A DNA stretch of 64,000 nt, taken from assembly GCA_022495005.1 (NCBI GenBank), contig JAGYXB010000962.1, positions 1 to 64,000 of the forward strand. Reading direction: 5' to 3'. The notes under the pieces were generated by a model that did no database searches, had not been told where the DNA came from, and worked only from the letters and a program-made list of their open reading frames with translations. This DNA comes from Rhyacophila brunnea. Its lineage: Eukaryota > Arthropoda > Insecta > Trichoptera > Rhyacophilidae. Below are positions 28,801-40,800 of this stretch, one piece after another; within the stretch, counting starts at the first letter, position 1; the number at the start of each line of letters is the position of its first letter. The position numbers and the translations under genes are program-made.

Positions 28801-31800
28801 CGTCAGGGGCGCGACAACCCGGTGTGGGTCTTAGCCTCCTCCAACAGCTCCCTCCACCTGTCCATATCCAGTGTGGCCGCTTTCCAATTTGGTACCCCCA
28901 GAATACGGCAGCCACTGGCAGCTCCATCCAACCAGCGAATCTTTGGCCTCCCTCTTCTTCTACGTCCTATTAGATTGCTGGACATCACTCTCTTTGCTGG
29001 TTCATTGTCATCCATACGGTGCACATAACTTAGCCATCGCAGACCCCAATCTTAATTGATTGAACTGCGCTGCAATCTTCGTACAGCCCGTAGAGCTCAG
29101 CATTATATCTTCTCCTCCAATTGGTGCCATCCTTGATCGGTCCATATATACGGCGGAGAATTTTTCTTTCAAAGATGTTTAGGGCTCGTTCGTTTCGCAG
29201 AGTTAATGTCCAGGTTTCCGATGCGTAGGTGAGCACTGGCTTTACAAGTGTCTTGTAAAGACTGCTTTTAGTTCGGCGAGATAGTGTGCGGGACTTAAAA
29301 TGTTTTAACAGGCCAAAGTAGCATTTATTCGCAGACATGATTCTCTTGTTGATTTCTTCTGTAATATAATTATGTCGAGTTACAAGAGATCAATAAAACA
29401 AGGTATATGAAACTGTCGACCGTATCAAACTTGTATGCACCAATATCTAACTTTAGTGCAACTTCTCGTGGTGTGACATAGACAGGCATGTATTTAGTTT
29501 TTACCTCGTTTATTTGTAAACCCATTCTTTTGGCAGAGGCATCATTTCATGGTTATCCAAAACTCTTTTATTCTTGTAACAAAATCTTTCACAGACTCCT
29601 AACTTATATAATAACTAGATGAGCCTAGAATGTACGAAAAATATCTAAATTCGTGTTAATTATTAGAAACGTTATGCTAGCATCTATAATTATTTAGGAA
29701 CATACCTTATATAAAATAAATATTTCCTAATAATCCCCCTATAAAGTTGGTACCTAATCCCATCATCTGTTTTTTAACCACTGTCAAGGAAAAAGTCTTG
29801 CATAGGTATGTAAAAGTATTATTTCCACAATTAATCATCCAAATAGACAGAATGTTTTCACCTTTCAATAAAGCTTTTTCATGCTTTGACAAATCTTCTC
29901 CGTTATTTTAAGGAACTATCACAAAATAATATGCACATATAATCAGATTAATAAACTATGCAGTGTGTGATACGAACGACAACAGGGCCATTTTCTTTAT
30001 TTTGTTTATCTGTCATGTCATGAATTGAATTCAAAATAATATTTTTGAAATTGGAACTGCGGTGAAACTGAAAAAATTAATTAGGTAGGTATACATCATT
30101 TATTAAATCATACATTTTCGATGTAAAAATGTACATTAAAATAGGATATTAAATGAGAAGATATTTTCTAATTAAAATACATAATTATTCAATGTAATTA
30201 TGTCCATTTCGTGTTGGATTTTTTCAACTAATTCGAAGTAATAAAATTCGATGTGCTAAAAATTTACAATACTTGACATATTATTATTAAGTTGTGATTA
30301 TGTTGAGAGGCACGTCGCGTACTATCACGTGACGTCACAGTGCCGCGTTTTTCTTGGTGTTAATAATATTATCAGACTGATGCTCCCATCCCGTAGCACA
30401 TTTTGAACCTTTTAAGTTAAAACGAACATTATCAGTTAGCAAAATCTGCCAAAATCACCAGAACAGCAATGAGGTCACCCCATGCTTTACCGCACTGCAT
30501 TGACACCTACATGATTCAATGAACGTTTTTATCATTTTCTACATGCCTACACATTTTCCACTCATATCAAAATAGCGTGTTTTTTGGTTTTAGCGGTTGG
30601 CCCTATGTATTTTTATAAGAATTTTGTCTATTATCTATGGTCTGTAGCTTGGGTTCTGTTCAAAATATTATCTATGGATACAATATCGCAAGTAATTTTA
30701 ACGTACGCACACGTAGAAACTGTTTATAATAATAATTTAAAATACTAATACATTAGAGTTGGAACATCGTTCAAAATATTCTGCAAAATGACGAAACTAT
30801 AGATTAAATTTGTCGCCGTGACAGCGTGACAGTACGCAACGTGCATCTCAATATAATCACAACTTTACAGTATTACACGAACTGCGCATTAACCCATCGA
30901 TACATTGTAATAAAACTAGAAATCCCCGTGAACAATCATAATAATTGACATAAGTATGACCAACATAAAAAAAACTGCACACACACACACACTGGTGTTA
31001 TGAAAAATTGCAGAGTGTTTATATTATTTTTATCTATGTGGGGATCTGTAAATTACTGTGTAGGTACATGGCTTTTCGTGTTCATACTCGAGCCAAAAAC
31101 GTTACCAACGGAAAACACCACGAAATAAAATTATTACCTTCCATTCATTATTCATAATTAATTGCGTAATGATATTCTTTCATAATAGTATTTTTAAATG
31201 GAATAATAATTTCATTCAAGAATTTTGTGGATTCTTATCAAAATATTTTAAACTTTTATAAAGCACATAAACGTTTAATCGCTTTATCAGCGGAAAATAA
31301 TACGTACTTGCTTATTCAGAAACTACATTTTATATTTATTTTAAATCTACGAATAGTGAGCTAAGTAGGTGAATATCGGAATTTTATTTATTTAATTAAT
31401 CCAGTATTAAACATTTTTTTATTGAACAAAAAATCACAAGATTTAAGAATTTAACATTCTTTATTGAGCATACGTAATTTGAAAACATGTCAGAGAAATA
31501 TACAATTTAGAAAGCAAAGCACAGTGTGAATTTGTAAAAACACTAGTTAATTTCCGGGTGACAAATGTTGAAGTTCTCAATCGAATGGGGTAGGACCGAT
31601 AAGTTCTACGTAGTATCAAAGCCAGGAAACTACAGTACCTCGGCCGCATTATGAGAGGACAAAAATACAGCATTCCCCAACTTGTCATTCAAGGAAAGAT
31701 CAATGGGAAGCGTAGCAGAGGACGACGCCGCATGTCGTGGCTTAAGAACCTCCGTGATTGGTACGAGTGTAGCTCCACTGAACTGTTCCGGGTAGCAGAC

Positions 31801-34800
31801 GACAAAGATAAGATCGCCTTGATGGTGACCGACCTCTGCTAGGGGATGGCACAATAAGAAGAAGAATTTCTTCGCAATTAGATAATACACATGTAGCTTA
31901 GTTGGTAAGAGCATATGGGCGCGAATAACCGGTGACACAGGTTCAAATCCCGCTGGGTGTCGTATTTAAAAAATGTAGTGGTTATTTTTCTAATGTGTTT
32001 TCAAGTGATGTAAGTAAAAAAATATAATACCTTACGAATTGTAATATTTTTTATTAATATATCCCTCGTTTCACACCCAAAATGACGCCTAGTATTATGT
32101 TTAAGATCCATTATCTCGAAAATTATCGATCGACAAGTAATTAATGACATCCGTGATATTTTATCCGGAAATCGTCCATGAGGAATCAACTAGTGATGAT
32201 TTCAGATCGATGGGATACTTACATAAATAATATGTCAGTCTTTTAGGTACCTTGTACCTATGGAGAGCCATATTTGGTGTACCGAACCGCCCCCAAATTT
32301 TAAAATAATTAATTATCACTGCATTAATAGTTATTTACCGAATTTCGGGTATCTTGGGTATACTTTAAATAGGCGTAAACATTTTGTGGACGGGACAAAG
32401 AAGCTTTAGAGATTTTAGATTATATTTTTCATAATATTATAGTGTAGATTTATTGATTCGATAATAATATGATATTTTTAGATTAAGGGAAATGCACCAC
32501 ATATTGTATAGTGAAAATACAAAAAATATACAGTTGATAATATTGTCACCTCAATACTGTAACTAGATAACTTGATTTTCACTGTTTCTGAGTTAGCTAT
32601 TGAATATGATTCTACATTTATTTTCCTTCTCTACAAGATGATAAAGCTAGGTTTGGGAACTGTATTAACTTTGTGTTTGAAAATATTTTGTAACTTTAAA
32701 ACCATAAGCAAATGCATTAAATAAATAAAATAAAATATATCCACAACATTAGTTAATATTTCTCACAAGACAATAATCACAATTTTCTATTTTTGTTTTA
32801 AATAATAATTTTAACCTAGATTTATGATAATCAATTAAAGTTTAAATTTCATTTTCCAAACAATGACCAAATTAGAGTTATCTAGTTGTAGTATTGAGGT
32901 GATGAATTATTATGATATACATGTAGGGGTCGTCGACGTGAGGGCCAATGGAGTTGTGACGAGGAGAGATGAGAAGTCGTTGTCGTGATTATGAAGGGTG
33001 TGAGTTTATTTAAATTGCATAAGTACAGGTGTATAATTGTTACAATAATGTGAATCACAGCGCAGAGCGATGTGCTTCGTTCGAAAACTTACAATCCAAT
33101 AATTCTCTTTTTATCAATCATGACGTGCTGATTATTTTTTTTATCAACTTATAATTATGTAATAATTAGGCTATTAACTAACTAAGTGAGAACAGATATA
33201 CAAAGATTATTGTCGCGGTCATTGATCTACAAAGTTAGCTATAACTTGATACCTACACGGAAATGCCTATTAATTCAATTTGTAATATGAATATGTAATA
33301 TCGCCATATACATAACAGATGATAGAACACATAAAAATCAGTAAATATTTTAAACATTGTAATACGAAAGACAATAGAAAACATAATGATCGAAGAGTAA
33401 TTGTTAGAAGGTAGAAATTTAGCTTTTTTTTAATTCATAACAATATCAATTAGCTTATTACATAAATATATCGCGACACTTGTGGGTTTCATACAAATCG
33501 TTGTATATTATAGTATTGTAAAGGTGTTCAGCAAGGCGACACGACCTCAGCGAACCATTTAACACTACTCTAGAATATCTATACAGACAATGACTGGGAG
33601 AACAGGGGCCCGATTTCCTAACTATCGTCTCGTGTGGCACCAGACGACATGACGTAATTGTGACGTCAGCCAATACACGCTCGAGCGGGCGGCATGTATT
33701 GGCTGACGTCACAATTACGTCATGTCGTCTGGTGCCACACGAGACGATAGTTGGGAAATCGGGCTGCAGAGGAGTCCTGAATCACCTGCGCTTTTCAGAC
33801 GACATTGTTGTCTTTGCAATAAACCTATATGATAGGACGCAGGACCTTGCAAATGAAAGCCGTAAAGTATGTTTAAAGATAAAATGTCTCGAAGACTAAT
33901 GTAATGATAAACTGCCTTGCAAAATAGTATCCACTGAACAAATGCAGTAATGCTGTGTTACCAAAAGGACATTAACTTACCCAATTCAGCGGATATACGT
34001 AGCACCAAAGAACCAAGGGCCGAAAGGTTGGGAGATAAGCGCCAGGAGGTGCCTTCTTATCCAATAATCAACATTCTTTGATTTTTATTCTGTTATAAAG
34101 CGTATGATTGTCTTATTTTAGGTGGTATTCCTGTCAGACTCGTCGGCGTACGTCCCGGTTCCAGCGCTGAGGGCCAGGAACCCGCAGACAGCCGTCACGA
34201 GCGGAGAAGCAGCCAGCAGCAGTAACGATCTGGAGTGGAGGATCCCAATCGAGTCCTGGGACAGAGAGTACAGGCGGTTCAGGAGCAACAACACAAGAGT
34301 ACAACGTGAGTAGTACTTTATTGTTTTACATTGTGTGATATGCATTGCTAAACGCTTTGATCTGGACAGAGGGAGATGGGAGTAATAAACATGAATTTGA
34401 CGGGATCCAGTGACGTCCCTAGATAAAATGCCACCCCTAGGCAGCGCCAAAATGCCGCCCCACGTTTTTATACAGTATTTAACATCCTTTCATGAGTCCA
34501 ATATCTAAGAAATGTGTTATATGGATACATTACTAACAAAATATCTGACTGTAAATATTCGCAAATCTGCACGTGTCGTTTTTGGTCACCAAGAACATCG
34601 AAGGGCAACGGAAGTAAACTAGACATCACGAACCCGACAAAACCATTGAGCTGAATTTTTTAATGGAAAGATAATTTCGTTATTATTAAGTTTAGGTAGC
34701 TATTTCTATGTATTCCAAAAAATTCTCCTCGATTTGTCGCCCCTCGAGAAACTGCCGCCCCCAAGCGACGCTCAATCTGCCTACCCCCACGGGACGTCAC

Positions 34801-37800
34801 TGACTGGATCCCAGCGATTTGAGTAGCATAGCGTCTTTTGTGGGACGGTCCAAGTCATATTACTGATATTAACGAAATCTTCTCTGACTCAGCATATAAT
34901 TACCCTATGGGTACTAACAATTAATATTTATAATGTTTAATTAAAGGAAATATATTAAAAAATTGTACCTTATATAAAAATAATAGATACATTTTTTTAT
35001 TATTATAATTTTTTTCTTTATTAAACACCACATCAGGCCGTGAAGCCCAATAATAGTGGTAAAACTCCCAGGCTTGAGGAATTTACATATTAGATGTAAA
35101 CATATTATTTTGACCTCACCGGGATCGAACCCAGAACTCCGGGATGGAAGGTCAGCGCCTTAAGCACTGCACCACGAGTTTTGGTATTAGAAAACGTTTA
35201 TTGTTTAAGTAATCATTCAACTCTATCAGAACCGCAGGTGAAGAAAATCTTATTTGCAACACTTAAAACATGTAACTTTCTCTTGTCATCCTTAATTTTC
35301 AACATCGAAAGTAGGACGTAGGTTTCTCCCTGAAAGGTCCCGCGCTACTCGGATTGCTGGGCACACTTTCCTGCCAAATTTCAGCTCCTTATCTTGGAGG
35401 TCCAGCACGCGTACCAACTTGACTATACCTTGAAGTTATACTTCTCCAAAAATAATATAGAATTCATGTACCTATACGAAGTCTGCACACTTATATAAAC
35501 GATTTGGATTGTAGTTTTATTAAGGGCACAATTATTGTTGTGACACAAGGCCTGAACAAAAACGATGCATAAGTGCGAGCAGTGGCGCACCCAGGATTTA
35601 ATATTGGGGGGGCCCAAGGAGGAGAATGTAAATTAGTCCCATAGGATCTTTTTCTTCTTCACAGCCTAATTTCTCGTTTATCGGTCTTTTGTCTATTGCA
35701 CTCGGTGTACCTACACCATGGTCCCCACATTCTGAAACGGGCCCTCAGGCTACGATATTTGGCGGCCCCCCTATCTACCGCTAAGATTAAAGGCACTGTG
35801 AAACACTACATTAACGTTCTTCAAATTGTGTTTCAGTTCAAATTAAGGGTACTTATACAATGAATTATTGGCGATTTTTAATACATCTACTTTAATATTG
35901 ACCTGTCGAGTATCGACACATAATAATCAAAAAATATATTGCACAATTATATAAGTAATTGAAAATGTTCATGGGCATAAAGTATAATATATTTTTTTAC
36001 TGGGGCTTTACCAGGGCCCCTGCCCCCCCCCCCCTGGGTGCGCCACTGAGTGCGAGTGAGAAAGTATTCGGCACCCTTATAATCTCAGCGACACGCGCTA
36101 GAGTAAGATAACAAGTTTACAGATATTTGAGATGGTTTGCTATGGTGTCGCCGCCAAATCTTAGTTTGTTGCTTAACTAAGCGTCGATAACCTGTGAGCG
36201 CGTGTTGCTAAAATTGCTATTTTTTGTGTAAAACATAAAGTCAGTTGTAAATATTTTTAGTTAATTAAGTAGAAAAGATGGTTCTGTGTATTGTATTAAA
36301 ATGTGGTAGCCGTACTAATAAGCAAGAAGATGGTATTACGTTTCATAGGTAAGTTGATACATGTTCGTGATAATTTATTTGTATATTATTATATATTTTA
36401 ATATCAAGTGACCTAATGTTTCTTTAAAATAACTTAAATTATGGATAGCTTTACCTAATGATTGCATTTTGACCGCTTAAAAATACTATATAACGTAAAA
36501 AAATATAACATTATATTTTAATTCTGAGCGTCTAGTGCGAGCACTTTGGGCGAGCACTAGCGAAATGGTCTATGGTCTCTCATTTGTATACGAATGCGTT
36601 CGCTCGCCCACAAACCAAACGCACGGCACGCAGCTTCATTTAGCAATGCAATGGGTGGCGTCTAGATGTATCTATAGTCCACGGTTGTGACAATGTTATA
36701 TGTATCATAATTATTATTACAAGAGCTTCGAATGAATGAGTTCCGGTCGCAATTAGAATTACATACTAACAGATGTTGTTGATTGAATAAACTCACTCAT
36801 TATATCAATTTGTCTAAAGCATAACTTACTAAATAAAAGTTCTCTGATACATTCATTGTCGTTAGATTATATTTTCGGAGGATCAAGTCCGAGCTAAAAA
36901 ATGCCAGTGTATAAAACGCGGCCGAGTAAATTCGAGACCTTGCGTAAAAGTGGAGAGATTTTATCGAGACTTCAACTAGTGTGACGGATTTTAAACTATA
37001 ATTCGCTAAAGATGACCGACTTTACACAGTCCGTTATTGGATTGATTAAAAAGTAATTATAAATACAATATCTTTAGACGAAAAGTATCTTTTACTATTC
37101 TTCAGCCGTTTTTTTAATGTAGATTCTGTAACTCCGTTATAAAAGTATGTATTATAATTTAAAATTTAAATAAATTATTTATTCTTATTGGGTTTTTAAA
37201 TTTGAGATAGTAATTATTGTCGTGGAAACTTCTTTTAAAAATTAAATCAATTCAATATTGAACTGTATATATAAACAACATTTTTTATAATAAATAAAAA
37301 AAACACTATTATAATTATAGTGGCATCTTATTGGAGTAGGCACGTCATACGCTGTATAGGGGCAGTTCATTATAAAGGGCGGCGAATGAGGGAACAAATA
37401 CCTACATCAGGGTTTCCCAAACTATGTTCCGCCGAACCTGAACAGGTGTTCCGCGACCATTTGGAAAGGTTTTATACACTGCAACACATTTAAAGATCTT
37501 CTACTAAGTAGAAGTAAAATAAGTAAAACTAAAATAATTAAAGAATCTACTTCGTATTAAAAGGCGAGATTGACCAGCCAAGTGAGATAAACGCACATCA
37601 CAAACATGCACGAATAGTAAAAAAATGTAGCCCCTTCACTTCAAGTGTGCTAACATTTGTTAATATGTGGTTTTGCCACACTTACAATTTTTGATTATTG
37701 TCGATATTTGACGAGTGTTGTGCATATCAACATAAAAGTTGGTGTATTAAAAATACAAAAAATCGGTAAAAATACCCTTAATTTTACCTCGAACACCATT

Positions 37801-40800
37801 TGGAATATGCAACTGTAGATCGTCACATTGCCTTTAACTTTAGCGATAAGCAGGGGGCCCGCCAAAGATCCTAGCCTGGGGGGCCGCTTCGGGATGTGGG
37901 GGCCATGATCTAGGTACAGATGGAGGACCATCTTTTCTCACAACGTGCACATGAAAAAGATGAGGTATATTGTTTATAACTGACCGGCTGACAAGTCTTG
38001 TCAGTTTAACGACAGTTGGCAAATTGGCAGAACGGTTAGCTGCGCTAATAAATAACCTTCAAAATAAGCTAAGTGTTCAGTTAAAATTTCCGGATTTGCG
38101 AAGTGCCATTGCAGAAAAGGTTTGGGAAACCCTGACCTACATATATTACAATTTTTTGAGAGCAATGGCGGTGTTACAAAGTTCATGCGATGCGGTCGCT
38201 TAGTCACGAATAGGTAAGTCTAAGTAGGTACTTCTTAACGAGTTTTCGGACAATTTGAAACTAAAAATTAATGAGGGCTGCATTCTAGGTATGCGTAAGG
38301 GTGGCCCTTTTCTTGAGACGTCACTGCTATTATAAGTAAACATAACTGTCGAGGAGAGAGTCCGCAGTAGTATGTAGGTAGTGTGTTAAAAAAATCTACA
38401 AGTCATAAATCTGGTATGTAGATGAATCTATTGCATCTTATTGTCGCCTGTCTGTACTTCATTCCTCACGGTCATATGCGTTGTATTGAAAAGTAGTCGT
38501 ACCTATCTCAGAACTTAACCATCTCATGGATACAGTAGCCGTTTAAAAACATGTAATTATACGGAGAGTAAAATGTATCTTCACTCATAGAATCGTTTCC
38601 ATTTTACTTTTTCAATTTAATCTAAGATATCGTTATTTTATCCATGAATGCAATGAGAAATGGGTATTCTCATAATAATTATTCTCAATCCGTATTAAAA
38701 ATATATCAAGCGCGAAATGTATAAGGTACAACTACTGCGAAGATAGAAGCATATTAAACTGACTTGCTTACTTACTCCAACAAATCGTTACGTACGTCTA
38801 TTCCTTTGCGCATTTAATTCAACCGTGCGGCGTCCAATCTCCCGGCGTCCAATTGAGCCAGCGTCCGATTGTACCGGCGGCTAATTAGCGGTGGCCAATC
38901 GCCCGCGGCTAGGCGCCAAATCGGCCTAGACCCTTATCAACACATTTTACTTTTCTAATATGTTGGTCTATATATTATGATTGCTGTTATAATCTAATTA
39001 AACACTCTTTGTTGTAGCTTGGTAGACTTGATCCATGTCTCAAAATCCATGGTTGAATATGACGATTAGGCACTTCATAAGCATATTTCTCGAATAAGAT
39101 GTTATATTTAATAATCTGTACTTTGTGTAGACCCATATAATATGATCGCGGACCAGCATCTAAAAGAAACTGGAAATGTGACATTGTCGATTAATTTGTT
39201 GCTAAAATAATTTACCCAATCGGTTTAAAACTTTGCTGCCCGGAATTCTACTCTTTTCAATTTTAATTCTTTCTTCAAAATCTTATAAATCAAAACTAAT
39301 AAATTTCTATTATTAACAAACAGGTTGGATTTGAGATGACGATATATTAAAAATAAACTAGGTATCTACATATTACACAGTATTTCCCACGTACCAGAGA
39401 CTACAAATTCGTATTTTTTTATTATATACTTTACTGTCCCGATTAATAGTTTAAACGGTTAACTTATCGTCACAATTAATATCCTCAATGCATAAATATG
39501 ATAAACTACCGTTGATAATCGTCGATAGCTGCCAAAATCCATCTTGTGTATAGAATAGCTTCGCTGGTGTTAATTGGCTTAATTTTGATTCATTAAAAAA
39601 ACAATTGGTAGCCATATAGTTTATATTAAGTGTTAAAATCAATTTACGTCTATGTCATAAAACGCATATGTCACTGGTATAAGTGATTATTTTTAAAAGA
39701 TTGCAACACAATGAATGATGAGTTCATTATAATAATTATATTATTTACAAAAGTTGACAAACATTTTGATTTTTTTAAGATGCAACAATCTCATCAACTA
39801 TATCGCTCTAAAAGCTAACACAGCCAAGAGAGATACTATTAAAACATAGCACTTATTGTAACAATTACAACTAACTTATTGTAAAAAATATAATACCTAC
39901 CTCAATACATACATATGATAAACTACCCTCGATAGCTGTCGATGGCGGCGCTGTGTTACTATTAGTTTGGAAACATTTCACTTTCACACACATAAGTATA
40001 GTTTTTTGAAAACTTATTTTTATACGCTAGATATAATAGATTCGTAGGTTTATTCTTTTGAATAGAGTTATATTCGTTGCATCAATGGCATTTATTCCGT
40101 ACGCACAATAGGTAAATAAAATCTTTCGCGAGGAAGCCTCCATTATTAGACGATTCGTAAAATATAATAGTAATTAAAATGATATTTTAATAACCCAAAA
40201 GTGAGAAAATAATCGTTTTTGGCGATTTGCAATGAAACTAATTATTAATATTTTTCAAACACAATCGTAATGACCGGTGAAATAAAACCTTATTTATGAT
40301 AGATTGCGAAAACTTTATTGACCATCTGATATTTCTAGGTTTTTCGGCTGGTTTAGTTAATTTCATGATAATACAATATGTAAGTAATACCCCGTTTACG
40401 GCGGCTCTCGTGGTGCAATGGGTAAGGCGCTGGCCTTCCACCCGAGAGTTCTGGGTTCGATTCCCGGTCATGACAAAAACATTAATGTGTTTTTCTCAAA
40501 GCCTGGGTGTTTGTGATTGTTTAAAATTACTAACAACCACCTTGTACGAAAAAGCAAGGACATGGTTATTAATAATTCTAAAAAAAAAAAACCCCCGTTT
40601 ACACGTGCATGGATTTAATGTTGAGAGTACGTATTATCGCGGCCATAACAAGAAAATTTACGTGTAAACATGTATTATCCGGCAGTTGCAAAGTTTGGAA
40701 GCTTCTGAATTTTCATGCAACAGTTGGAATTTTGGCGATAGTGGTGAACCTGTCGGCAAAAAAAACGAACTACACCGCACAAAGACTCATTTTGAGGTTA

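Larger units (their letters stand above)
10666..34121 (+). other. 23.4 kb intron 3 of the ZP gene
   Basis: The donor GTAAGC at 10666 and the acceptor at 34121 bound a single intron making up nearly half of the gene. It holds SINE, LINE, hAT-type, P-like and foldback repeats listed separately. No host exon with coherent phase could be found inside. Long first introns commonly carry enhancers, but none can be proven here. Confidence 0.85.
35546..36683 (+). mobile_element. P-like THAP element, copy 2, interrupted by a hAT-type MITE
   Basis: Flanked by direct repeats GTTGTGAC (35537-35544 and 36684-36691; a ninth base A also matches). After subtracting the 469-bp insert plus its 8-bp duplication the element is 661 bp, against 658 bp for copy 1. 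It has the same ends (CAAGGCC at one side, CTATAGTC near the other) and the same THAP exon at 36278-36348. The flanking duplications of the two copies differ, so these are independent transposition events and not one segmental inversion. Confidence 0.8.

Noticed and set aside
40400..40475. tRNA-Gly(TCC) gene
   Set aside because: D loop and B box look right, but the acceptor strands do not pair, and the unit has a body, A-rich tail and target duplication. It is a SINE head. The same reasoning applies to the tRNA-like heads at 11294, 11511, 21721, 31886 and 35100.
40296..40667. 123-codon open frame, the second longest in the window
   Set aside because: It runs straight through the full-length SINE and its flanks, so it cannot be an ancient coding sequence.
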